A DNA stretch of 37,996 bases from PWND01 sp964601515 (GTDB lineage Bacteria > Bacteroidota > Bacteroidia > Bacteroidales > UBA7960), in assembly GCA_964601515.1 (NCBI GenBank), contig CAZRNU010000016.1:1-37996 (forward strand). The letters run 5' to 3'. Positions 31,145 through 37,996 of the stretch are shown here, piece by piece; within the stretch, counting starts at the first letter, position 1; every line of letters starts with the position of its first letter. The notes below the pieces were generated by a model. That model saw nothing but the letters and a program-made list of their open reading frames with translations, was not told the DNA's origin and ran no database searches. A program made the translations under genes and the position numbers.

Positions 31145-33619
31145 ATGAAAAGATTCCTAACAATAATAGTCGGTGTTTTATTCTTTTTCAAGCTGCTTTC
31201 TATTAATTCATCTCATGCACAAGGGGTTTCGCAATTAGAATTTGATGCGCTTGTTGCATTCTATAATGCAACAAATGGAAATAGTTGGACAGATAATACT
31301 AATTGGAATTTATCTGCAGACCCGGCTGATGTTGACAGTAATTGGGCTGGTCTTACGGTAATAGGTGGGCATGTTACACAAATTATTTTAAATGGCAATA
31401 ACCTCTCAGGAACGTTGCCCCCTCAAATTGGCGATTTCTCCATGCTTAAGGATCTTATCATTCATAATAATAACATCGGCGGAAATATACCGACTCAAAT
31501 TGGTAATCTTACAAACCTTGAATGGGCCCGTTTGCATAGAAATCAGTTTACAGGGAACATTCCGGTTTCGTTTCAAAATCTAGTTAGCGTGGTAAAGCTA
31601 GAGCTTAATGAAAATTTTCTCACAGGAGATATTCCCACAGGGTTGGGAAATTTACCCAACCTCGAAGAACTTCAACTTCATCAGAATACATTTACAGGTG
31701 ATTTGCCCGATACATTCAGTAATCTCACTAAACTAAAAGTTCTTACTTTAAGAAACAATCTTTTTACATATGTTCCAAATTTATCACTTAATACTGCTTT
31801 GGCGGAGTTAAAGGTTCAGAATAATAGATTACATTTCGATGGAATAGAGCACAATATTGGAATTGGCTTGCCAACTTTAGATTATGTGTATGCACCACAG
31901 GCAAAAGTTGGGGTACTCGAAAACTATGATTTATATTGCGGGGAACAAGTTATTTTGTCGGTAAGTGTTGGTGGAGTGAACAATACTTACAAATGGTTTA
32001 AAGATGGAACAGAAGTTCCAGGAGCAACAAATACAACGCTAAATATCAATAGCATGACTTCTTCAGATGCCGGAACCTATCATTGTGAAGTTAGAAATAC
32101 TGTTGCTACTGCTCTTGTTCTTTCATCCGAAAATAAAGTAGTTAATTACCTTGGTGCAACAGTGCCGGTTGTTGCCTCATTAGCAGCTTCAGGGATAACA
32201 AATAGTGCAGCAACCATATCCGGTAACGTAATTTCCGGTGGGTGCGAAACTGTTACTGAGAGAGGATTGTTTTGGGGTGCTTCTACAAATGTAATCACTA
32301 CAGGAACAAAAGTTGTTCTTGGCTCAGGAACAGGAAGCTTTTTTACACAAATAACATCACTAGCTCCGAATACTACTTATTACTTCAGAGCTTATGCTAT
32401 TAATAGTATGGGCACGGCTTATGGAGATGAACTAAGTTTTGTTACTCTTGCAAATTTGCCAACAGTTACAACAACCGATGCAGCTAATATTCAGGCATAT
32501 TCAGCCACACTAGGAGGAAATGCGGTTTCAGGTGGAGGGCTTGATGTGCTTTTAAGAGGTGTTTATTATGGAACTGAAGAAAATCCCGAAACCACAGGAA
32601 GTCAAGTAGTGATGGGGCATGGATTAGGTAATTTTTCAGATTTGGTAGAAGGATTAACTCCGGGAACATTATACTACTTTAAAGCATTTGCCACTAATAC
32701 GCAAGGCATGGCTTATGGTGAACAGAAATCATTTACAACACTGCCGGTGCCACCTGTTGTGTTCACTGAAGAGGCTTACGACATTACTCATAATTCAGCA
32801 ATTGTTGGTGGTTATATTGATTATACCGGAGGTGCACCTATAACATCAAGAGGTGTTTATTGGGGCACTCAACAAAATCCGTCTACAACTGGTACGCAAT
32901 TTAGAATGGGCACTGGATCAGGAGATTTTTTCAATACGCTTGCTGATTTGCAGCCTGTAACTACATATTACGTGCAGGCTTTCGCAACAAACAGTGCAGG
33001 AACTACTTTTGGCGAGCAAGTCGAATTTACTACTTTAGCAACTATTCCGGATGTGGAAACCATTGATGCTTCTGATATTACTTCTACTTCAGCAAGAATT
33101 AACGGGCAGGTTGTTTTTGATGGAGGTTCTACAGTTTTTGAAAGAGGATTTTATTGGGGCTTAGACCCAAATCCTATGGATAATGGAGAATTGGTTCAGT
33201 TGGAGCCGGGTGATGCGATGTTTTCTCAATTTCTTGATGGACTGGAACCTTCAACATACTATTATTTTCAGGCGTTTGCAATTAATTCTGAGGGGATGGG
33301 CCTAGGGGAAATCCTTAGTTTCTATACCGAATTAGCCGAACAAATAGTTTTTATTCCAACAGCATTTAATCCATATAGTAGCATAGAGGTAAACAGAACA
33401 TTTAAACCAATATTTGAGTTTACGCCATCTGATTATGTTATTGAAGTATATAACAGATGGGGTTCGCGAGTGTTTTATTCTGATAGTTTTAATGATGGTT
33501 GGAATGGATTCGCAAATGGAATAGAATCACCTATTGGCCCTTATCAGTATAAAATTCGATATACTGACGAAAAAGGGGAGAAACATGTAAAATTTGGTGT
33601 TGTTAACCTTGTAAGATAG
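31145..33619 (+). CDS. Secreted LRR/Ig/FN3-repeat protein with T9SS type B C-terminal sorting domain
   Basis: An 824-residue predicted surface protein. Signal peptide at 1-25 ('...SSHAQG'). Plant-type leucine-rich repeats of about 24 residues run from about 78 to 230 ('IPTQIGNLTNLEWARLHRNQFTG'). An Ig-like domain follows at 258-335, with Cys265 and Cys314 placed for the disulfide and 'DAGTYHCEV' at the second. Four FN3-like repeats of about 94-97 residues follow (340-434, 438-531, 537-630, 635-729), each with 'T..A...G', 'RG.YWG', 'TTYY.(R/K)A(F/Y)A.N' and 'GE...F.T'. The C-terminus (734-824, 'NRWGSRVFYSDSFNDGWNGF') is the gliding-motility-associated/T9SS type B domain, so it should be exported by the T9SS whose genes lie 8-14 kb away. 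Likely an adhesin or surface-binding protein; the ligand is unknown. Confidence 0.9.
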   Translation: MKRFLTIIVGVLFFFKLLSINSSHAQGVSQLEFDALVAFYNATNGNSWTDNTNWNLSADPADVDSNWAGLTVIGGHVTQIILNGNNLSGTLPPQIGDFSMLKDLIIHNNNIGGNIPTQIGNLTNLEWARLHRNQFTGNIPVSFQNLVSVVKLELNENFLTGDIPTGLGNLPNLEELQLHQNTFTGDLPDTFSNLTKLKVLTLRNNLFTYVPNLSLNTALAELKVQNNRLHFDGIEHNIGIGLPTLDYVYAPQAKVGVLENYDLYCGEQVILSVSVGGVNNTYKWFKDGTEVPGATNTTLNINSMTSSDAGTYHCEVRNTVATALVLSSENKVVNYLGATVPVVASLAASGITNSAATISGNVISGGCETVTERGLFWGASTNVITTGTKVVLGSGTGSFFTQITSLAPNTTYYFRAYAINSMGTAYGDELSFVTLANLPTVTTTDAANIQAYSATLGGNAVSGGGLDVLLRGVYYGTEENPETTGSQVVMGHGLGNFSDLVEGLTPGTLYYFKAFATNTQGMAYGEQKSFTTLPVPPVVFTEEAYDITHNSAIVGGYIDYTGGAPITSRGVYWGTQQNPSTTGTQFRMGTGSGDFFNTLADLQPVTTYYVQAFATNSAGTTFGEQVEFTTLATIPDVETIDASDITSTSARINGQVVFDGGSTVFERGFYWGLDPNPMDNGELVQLEPGDAMFSQFLDGLEPSTYYYFQAFAINSEGMGLGEILSFYTELAEQIVFIPTAFNPYSSIEVNRTFKPIFEFTPSDYVIEVYNRWGSRVFYSDSFNDGWNGFANGIESPIGPYQYKIRYTDEKGEKHVKFGVVNLVR

Positions 33620-33620
33620 G

Positions 33621-34181
33621 CTATTTGCTTACAAACTTTTGATAAAAATCTTCTGTCTGATTGTATAATTGAGATACATCTCCATTGTTGCTTATCACAA
33701 AATCTGCCTGTTTGATACATTCAGATAAATTTTGCTTGTTAGGATCGGTAGATTTCATTTCACGCTTTTCGTTTTCAAGAAAAGTATCAAAAGTCACATT
33801 GTCAGTTTCTGAAGCTCGTTGAACAATTCTTTCATAGCGTATTTTAGGGTCTGCATCTACTGCCAATAGAAAGAAGTTTGGTTTTGATTTTAGCATCTCG
33901 ATCTCTCCGGGTGTTCTTATGCTTTCTATTATGCAATTCTTGCCGTTTTTAAAAGCTTTTTCGTAAAGAAGCTCAATAAGATATGCAGGTGAGTTATCTG
34001 CTCTAAGTTCATTTGCCAGGTTTGTTAGGGTGTCTCTGTTTACAGGCATGCCTCTTTTATTTAGTTCTTCCGTAATTAATCCTCTGACTGAATAATGAAT
34101 AAAGGATTTGTTCTTTACTAAATATTCAACGACTGTTCCTTTGCCGGCGCCTAATGTACCTGTAATTCCGATGATTATCAT
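33621..34181 (-). CDS. P-loop nucleotide kinase-like protein (adenylate/dephospho-CoA kinase type)
   Basis: A 186-residue protein from the ATG at 34181 ('MIIIGITGTLGAGKGT'); an in-frame TTG five codons earlier is less likely. The P-loop 'GTLGAGKGT' has the GKGT form of adenylate kinases. 'CIIESIRTPGEIEML' resembles the nucleotide-kinase LID/NMP segment, and 'ADPKIRYERIVQRASETD' carries Arg residues typical of LID or Lys/Arg-binding of phosphates. The C-terminal 'ECIKQADFVISNNGDVSQL' is typical of dephospho-CoA kinase-like families. Not certain whether it acts on dNMPs, dephospho-CoA or another substrate. Its stop codon is 1 nt from that of the LRR gene (convergent), so the transcripts overlap. 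Confidence 0.75.
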   Translation of the reverse strand: MIIIGITGTLGAGKGTVVEYLVKNKSFIHYSVRGLITEELNKRGMPVNRDTLTNLANELRADNSPAYLIELLYEKAFKNGKNCIIESIRTPGEIEMLKSKPNFFLLAVDADPKIRYERIVQRASETDNVTFDTFLENEKREMKSTDPNKQNLSECIKQADFVISNNGDVSQLYNQTEDFYQKFVSK

Positions 34182-34283
34182 GTGAGTTTTTTTCAAAAGT
34201 AAGAAAAAATAGAAATCATCGAGCCATTAAATTTGTTTTAGGAATAAAATCAAAATTGTACTTTCGCGGTAAATACTTTTAAA

Positions 34284-35177
34284 ATGAAGTCTTATTTAGT
34301 AAAAAACATTGTTAATATTCTGTTGTACGTTTCAATGGGGTTTTTTATTTGGTATCTGTATAGCCTCGATTATTTTGTTATAACAGAATTGAAAATTAAT
34401 TACTTCTATTTATCATTGTCAATGTTTTTTATGTTTGCCGGTTTTTTCCTCACAGCAATTAGCTGGTGGTATATACTCAAACAACATAACATATCTCCGG
34501 GATTAAGAAAGAGTATTATTTCACACGGATTATATGTTTTTACAAAATACATTCCCGGTAAAGTATGGGTAATTTTGGGTAGGGCAGGGGCGGTAAGCAA
34601 GTATACAGGGGTTTCTTTAAACGAGCTTTCGGTTATTTCTCTCAAGGAACAGTTTGTATATGTGATTTGGGGATTGATTTTGGGATTAATTCCGGTGATT
34701 TATATATTCGGATTCGGGTTGTATGCACTATTTGTTCTGCTTACCATTGTAGGGTTATTGCTGTTATTCTTTTCTAAACCTATACACAGATTAGGAATAT
34801 TTATATTGTCAAAGCTTTTTAGAAAACCTATTGAAATTCCATACATAAACCTCAAAACAGCAACCAAGGTTTCGGGATTTATATTGCTGTACTGGCTGTC
34901 GTGGTCAGTTGGATTCTATTTTTTGCTGTATTCGGTTTTTGAAGATGTGTCGATATTAAGCGCTTTCTCTTTTCCATTGGGTGTCTCTTTTGGTGTATTG
35001 GTATTGTTTCTCCCGGGTGGAATAGGCGTTAGAGAATCTATAATAACAGGATATCTGGTTTCTCTCGGTGTTTCTTTGGAAATGGCAATTACAATTTCAG
35101 TTCTGCAAAGACTTTGGTTTATCTGTGGTGAAGTCTTTGTTTTTTTATTATCTGTGGTTTTAAGAATAAAGAAATAA
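34284..35177 (+). CDS. YbhN/UPF0104-family lysylphosphatidylglycerol synthase-like transmembrane protein
   Basis: A 297-residue integral membrane protein with about eight hydrophobic segments (first at 7-24, then 41-66, and from 120 to the end). The family features are visible: 'FTKYIPGKVWVILGRAG' around residues 91-107 (conserved K-Y-x-P-G-K-x-W), and the C-terminal motif 'LPGGIGVRESIITGYLVSLG'. This is the hydrophobic domain shared with MprF flippases and YbhN; it lacks the soluble aminoacyl-transferase domain, so a lipid or glycolipid transport/flipping role is likely but unproven. ACTTTCG near the start (34259-34266 TACTTTCG) is a possible variant -7 box. Followed by a gene-free repeat region. 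Confidence 0.8.
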   Translation: MKSYLVKNIVNILLYVSMGFFIWYLYSLDYFVITELKINYFYLSLSMFFMFAGFFLTAISWWYILKQHNISPGLRKSIISHGLYVFTKYIPGKVWVILGRAGAVSKYTGVSLNELSVISLKEQFVYVIWGLILGLIPVIYIFGFGLYALFVLLTIVGLLLLFFSKPIHRLGIFILSKLFRKPIEIPYINLKTATKVSGFILLYWLSWSVGFYFLLYSVFEDVSILSAFSFPLGVSFGVLVLFLPGGIGVRESIITGYLVSLGVSLEMAITISVLQRLWFICGEVFVFLLSVVLRIKK

Positions 35178-35250
35178 AACTTGTCTGCTCATAGTGTTTT
35201 TTCTAATTATACAGATTTTATCAAATGCAAACTCAATGTTATATTAATCT

Positions 35251-35316
35251 CAATCTGCGCAAATCAGCGTTATCAGCGGAAAAAATCTCCCGCAGATGGC
35301 TCAGATACTAGCAGAG
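35251..35316. repeat. GCAGAT-type degenerate repeat cluster
   Basis: A short cluster of related 9-10-nt words (AATCTGCGC, AAATCAGCG, TTATCAGCGG) followed by opposite-facing copies (CCGCAGATGG, CTCAGATA, TAGCAGAG). ATCTGCG (35253-35259) and CGCAGAT (35291-35297) are inverted. It lies in the 165-nt gap between two convergent genes and resembles dispersed CGCAGATT repeats common in Bacteroidota genomes. Confidence 0.65.
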
Positions 35317-35342
35317 TTTTTGATAATAGTATTTAGGGAAAT

Positions 35343-36431
35343 CTAACTTTTATTCAACTTGTCATTATTCTGAATATCCATCCACATAGCAAAAAGCAGC
35401 GATTGGAATCCGCTTATGAATGAAAACATAAAAGCAATCGCTGTAAGAGGATTAACAGTTAATCCCTGAATTGCCACGGCAACAATCTTTACACCATAAG
35501 GAATCGATATTCCGAGCAAGATAAATGCAAAATGATAAAGAATAAACAATGGATGAAAATCTCTAATCAGATATCTGTTCCATATTCTTTTGAAGAACGA
35601 CTTTTTTAGCAACCAGATAATGGGTAATACTATTTTTCTGACTTTCATTTTTGATTGCTCTCCAACATTGTAAATTGGTTTAATCGGGACTTCCTTCAAA
35701 GTGCAGCAGGCTATGTTTAGTTTTACCAGCATGTCGTTTGGCATTCCGTATCTTGGATATATTTTATACAATTTAATTGCCTGAAGTGCTTTTAAAGATA
35801 TTGCAGTATATCCGGTTTGAGTATCTGAAACCGACCAATAGCCACTTGCAACTTTTGTGAGTATTGATAGGATTGAATTTCCAATAAAACGTTTTTTGGG
35901 AATAAGGAATGCAGCACTTTTATGTGATAATCTATTTCCTTTAACATAATCAATATTCTCTTCAATTACCGGCAAACAGATAGATTCCAGTTCGTCAGGA
36001 TCCATTTGTCCGTCGCCTGCCATCACAGCAGTACAATCAATCAAATTATCCTTTGCCCACTTATAGCCTCTGGCAATTGCACCACCAACGCCCGAGTTTT
36101 TAAGCAGGTTAATTAAAACTATTTTTTCGTCTGCTTCAGCTGAAATAACTTCTGAAGGAGCAAAATATTCAAGTTCTTTTTTATTCAATTCTTCAAGAAT
36201 TAAATCAGCTTTATTGTAAAGATTCTTTATTACTTTTTCCACAACAGGTATAGACGCCTTATTTAGCTTTCCAAAGTATGTTTTTACAACTTCTGCTGTT
36301 TTGTCCTTTGAGCAGTCGTTTACAATTACAATTCTGTCAACAAATTCGGGCATGCTTTCAATAACAAGTCCAATCTGTGTTTCCTCATTGTATGCAGGTA
36401 CTACAACTGCAATGGTTTTTCCGTTAATCAT
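35343..36431 (-). CDS. Glycosyltransferase family 2 (polyprenol-phosphate glycosyltransferase type)
   Basis: A 362-residue GT2 enzyme from the ATG at 36431, chosen because that codon lies in the ATGATTAA overlap with the upstream gene (a TTG two codons earlier is less likely). The GT-A nucleotide-sugar fold shows 'VVVPAYNEE' (residues 9-17), 'IVNDCSKDKT' (36-45), 'GVGGAIARGYKWA' (114-126), and the DxD-like 'AGDGQMDPDE' (138-147). Two C-terminal hydrophobic segments ('FILLGISIPYGVKIVAVAI' and 'NPLTAIAFMFSFISGFQSLLFAM') anchor it in the membrane. A segment of about 45 residues (roughly 55-100) is inserted compared with usual dolichol-phosphate mannosyltransferases. It is presumably a partner of the overlapping GT-C-like protein: the GT2 makes a polyprenyl-linked sugar and the other transfers it. 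Confidence 0.87.
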   Translation of the reverse strand: MINGKTIAVVVPAYNEETQIGLVIESMPEFVDRIVIVNDCSKDKTAEVVKTYFGKLNKASIPVVEKVIKNLYNKADLILEELNKKELEYFAPSEVISAEADEKIVLINLLKNSGVGGAIARGYKWAKDNLIDCTAVMAGDGQMDPDELESICLPVIEENIDYVKGNRLSHKSAAFLIPKKRFIGNSILSILTKVASGYWSVSDTQTGYTAISLKALQAIKLYKIYPRYGMPNDMLVKLNIACCTLKEVPIKPIYNVGEQSKMKVRKIVLPIIWLLKKSFFKRIWNRYLIRDFHPLFILYHFAFILLGISIPYGVKIVAVAIQGLTVNPLTAIAFMFSFISGFQSLLFAMWMDIQNNDKLNKS

Positions 36432-37890
36432 TTTCAATTAAAATTTGGTTTATATCCAAAGTATCTTGTTTTGGTGGTTCTTCCTTTTTTTTCGATTGAG
36501 GGTCAATAGCCACATATATTCCTTTTCGGGCAAGGTCGTAATCAGGTATTTTTATTAGTTGCCAGTATCTTTCAGTTGGTCTTTTCTTTAAAAATGTTTC
36601 CCAATAAGCCTCTTTATTCATCCACCAATAGTGTATTGCTCCCATAATGTATTGCTTGGTTTGAAAATAGCTAAACCAAATCAAAACAGAAAGCAGCAGC
36701 AAAGCAGGTAGTTTTATCAGCTTACGTTGCTCAAATACAATACTCATAACAGCAGCGAAAGGGATGGCCATTAAAGCATATGAATCAATAAAAGCACGCA
36801 ATCTGAATCCGCCTCCAAACCACCACGACCACCAGCAAGAAAGTATGTAAATGTTTAAAACCTTAAACACAAGTATTGGTAAAAATGCTCCTTTAAATCT
36901 CCATGGCAAAGCAAATATTCCAAGAAATGCAACAAGCATAAGAGGAGTGTAAACAAACCAGCCCTTTTTATAACTTAGTAAAATATTGAAAATTTGAGGG
37001 TTGTGCCAGAAGAAGCTTCCTTCAAGTTCACCGTAAGAGAAGAAGAAAAACATTCCTGAGATATATTTCCAATAGATAAACTGTGGCAACCAGGCCACTA
37101 TAAATAACAAAGCCATTATAGCCACAAAATGAAATTTTTTCAGAAAGTATAAAAATCTCTCTTTGAATGCATTAATGCTGTCAACACCCCAAAGGAAGAA
37201 TACAACAAGAATAATAATATTAGTTGGTCTAACAAGTGTGATGAAGCCGGCTAAGAATCCTAACAGCATTATCTTTTTTATGGAACCGGGATTTTCGTAC
37301 CATTTTATCGTAAGCAGCAAAAACCATGATATTAGTGCGAAGTTGTAGCTATGCGACATTGCTGCTTCGTACGACGAATAATAAAAAAGATTTGTTCCAA
37401 CCACAACCATAAGAATGGTAAATGCTGTAACCCATTTGTCAAAATATCTCAGCAATATCTTTTTTAACGCAATAAGACCAAGTAAAATATAGAACAAGGC
37501 GCTGAAAACGAGCGCAAATCTGTATGGTGCAGTATATCCGTCTGCTTCATAATGCGACACTAATGAGTATGCATGAGCCATAAAAAAAAATGGAGAGTAC
37601 AACACCGACATTCCCATGGTAGTTATTATTGCCTGTTTACCGGTTGGTGTATTTATCGGCCAAACTAAATCTCCGAATTTTTCAATATTCTCTTTTCTGA
37701 AGTCAAGGTCGATGTCGTTATAAATAAATACTGCAGGCAAATATGCATAATATGATTTGATGTCCCATTCAATAACTTTGTTCTTGTTCCATGCCCTGTG
37801 CTCAATATTGGTAACGGTAATTAATAATGCAATTCCGATAATAATGGCGTTATAGGGCTTTGAAAGGAAGTATTGTTTTATTCTATTCAT
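36424..37890 (-). CDS. Polytopic membrane protein, GT-C glycosyltransferase-like
   Basis: A 488-residue protein from the ATG at 37890 (a TTG one codon earlier is less likely). About ten to eleven hydrophobic helices run from residue 16 to about 408. The first periplasmic loop has 'EWDIKSYYAYLPA', with an acidic residue at the usual catalytic position of GT-C enzymes (E/D). 'SYEAAMSHSYNF', 'LVRPTNIIILVVF' and 'SCWWSWWFGGGFRLRAFID' are motifs shared with mannosyltransferase-like membrane proteins of Bacteroidota. The C-terminal ~80 residues are soluble ('DPQSKKKEEPPKQDTL'). No family can be fixed from sequence. Its stop overlaps the start of the GT2 gene by 8 nt, so the two are cotranscribed and translationally coupled. 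Confidence 0.7.
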   Translation of the reverse strand: MNRIKQYFLSKPYNAIIIGIALLITVTNIEHRAWNKNKVIEWDIKSYYAYLPAVFIYNDIDLDFRKENIEKFGDLVWPINTPTGKQAIITTMGMSVLYSPFFFMAHAYSLVSHYEADGYTAPYRFALVFSALFYILLGLIALKKILLRYFDKWVTAFTILMVVVGTNLFYYSSYEAAMSHSYNFALISWFLLLTIKWYENPGSIKKIMLLGFLAGFITLVRPTNIIILVVFFLWGVDSINAFKERFLYFLKKFHFVAIMALLFIVAWLPQFIYWKYISGMFFFFSYGELEGSFFWHNPQIFNILLSYKKGWFVYTPLMLVAFLGIFALPWRFKGAFLPILVFKVLNIYILSCWWSWWFGGGFRLRAFIDSYALMAIPFAAVMSIVFEQRKLIKLPALLLLSVLIWFSYFQTKQYIMGAIHYWWMNKEAYWETFLKKRPTERYWQLIKIPDYDLARKGIYVAIDPQSKKKEEPPKQDTLDINQILIEND

Positions 37891-37996
37891 CAATTAGTAG
37901 CTAATATTTCTTCGAATTTAATTCAAATTTTGCAACCTTCTTCAATTTGATTTTATTAATGTTATTGAGTTTCATCTGATGTGCTGAACACATGTA

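Noticed and set aside
30498..34181. dCMP deaminase plus P-loop kinase as an anti-phage dCTP-depletion system
   Set aside because: In that defence system the kinase-like and deaminase domains are fused. Here they are separate, 2.6 kb apart, with the LRR gene between them, and both look like ordinary housekeeping proteins.

Overview
The window is chromosomal DNA from a member of the Bacteroidota (Bacteroidetes), probably close to the Bacteroidales/Marinilabiliales. The evidence is AT-rich DNA; promoters that fit the Bacteroidota consensus (TTG, about 20 nt, TAnnTTTG); start codons mostly without Shine-Dalgarno sequences; and a set of type IX secretion system (T9SS) genes, including a cargo protein with a T9SS type B C-terminal domain. 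Most of the sequence is single-copy core genome. I see no insertion sequence, prophage, CRISPR array, rRNA or tRNA.

Layout. 1-3.5 kb: a DUF1573 lipo/secreted protein, a membrane-anchored M24 aminopeptidase flanked by heptanucleotide repeats, and a class I aminotransferase. 3.5-9 kb (minus strand): a periplasmic-TPR/cytoplasmic-PP2C signalling protein and uvrA. 9-11.7 kb (plus): an ECF sigma factor with an unusual leader, murB, and an unknown four- to five-helix membrane protein. 11.7-17 kb (minus): TPR lipoprotein-like gene plus phosphoglucomutase, then murF-anmK (cell-wall synthesis and recycling). 17-25.6 kb: the T9SS block, with porP/sprF and gldJ on the minus strand divergent from porU, porV and ispF on the plus strand. 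25.7-30.5 kb: lptB, recQ, a membrane-anchored Skp/OmpH-like chaperone translationally coupled to an isoaspartyl peptidase. 30.5-34.2 kb: a dCMP deaminase, a large T9SS type B cargo protein with LRR, Ig-like and four FN3-like repeats, and a small P-loop nucleotide kinase-like protein. 34.3-37.9 kb: a YbhN-like flippase-family membrane protein, and an overlapping GT2 / GT-C-like membrane glycosyltransferase pair.

How the genes fit together. Much of the window concerns the envelope: peptidoglycan (murB, murF, anmK), LPS export (lptB), outer-membrane protein folding (Skp-like), secretion across the outer membrane (porP, gldJ, porU, porV) and a predicted secreted, surface-attached substrate. PorV and PorU form the attachment complex that would process the cargo protein's C-terminal domain.

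What stands out is not a new multi-gene system but non-coding structure. Several intergenic regions carry short tandem repeats locked to a 7-base period with different sequences; some abut a start or stop codon or fold into a long hairpin. A GAGACGCC palindromic element supplies the stop codon of a gene. The ECF sigma gene has a strong Shine-Dalgarno sequence and a mini-ORF in its leader, which is odd for this phylum. I found no convincing evidence of a previously undescribed defence or mobile system.
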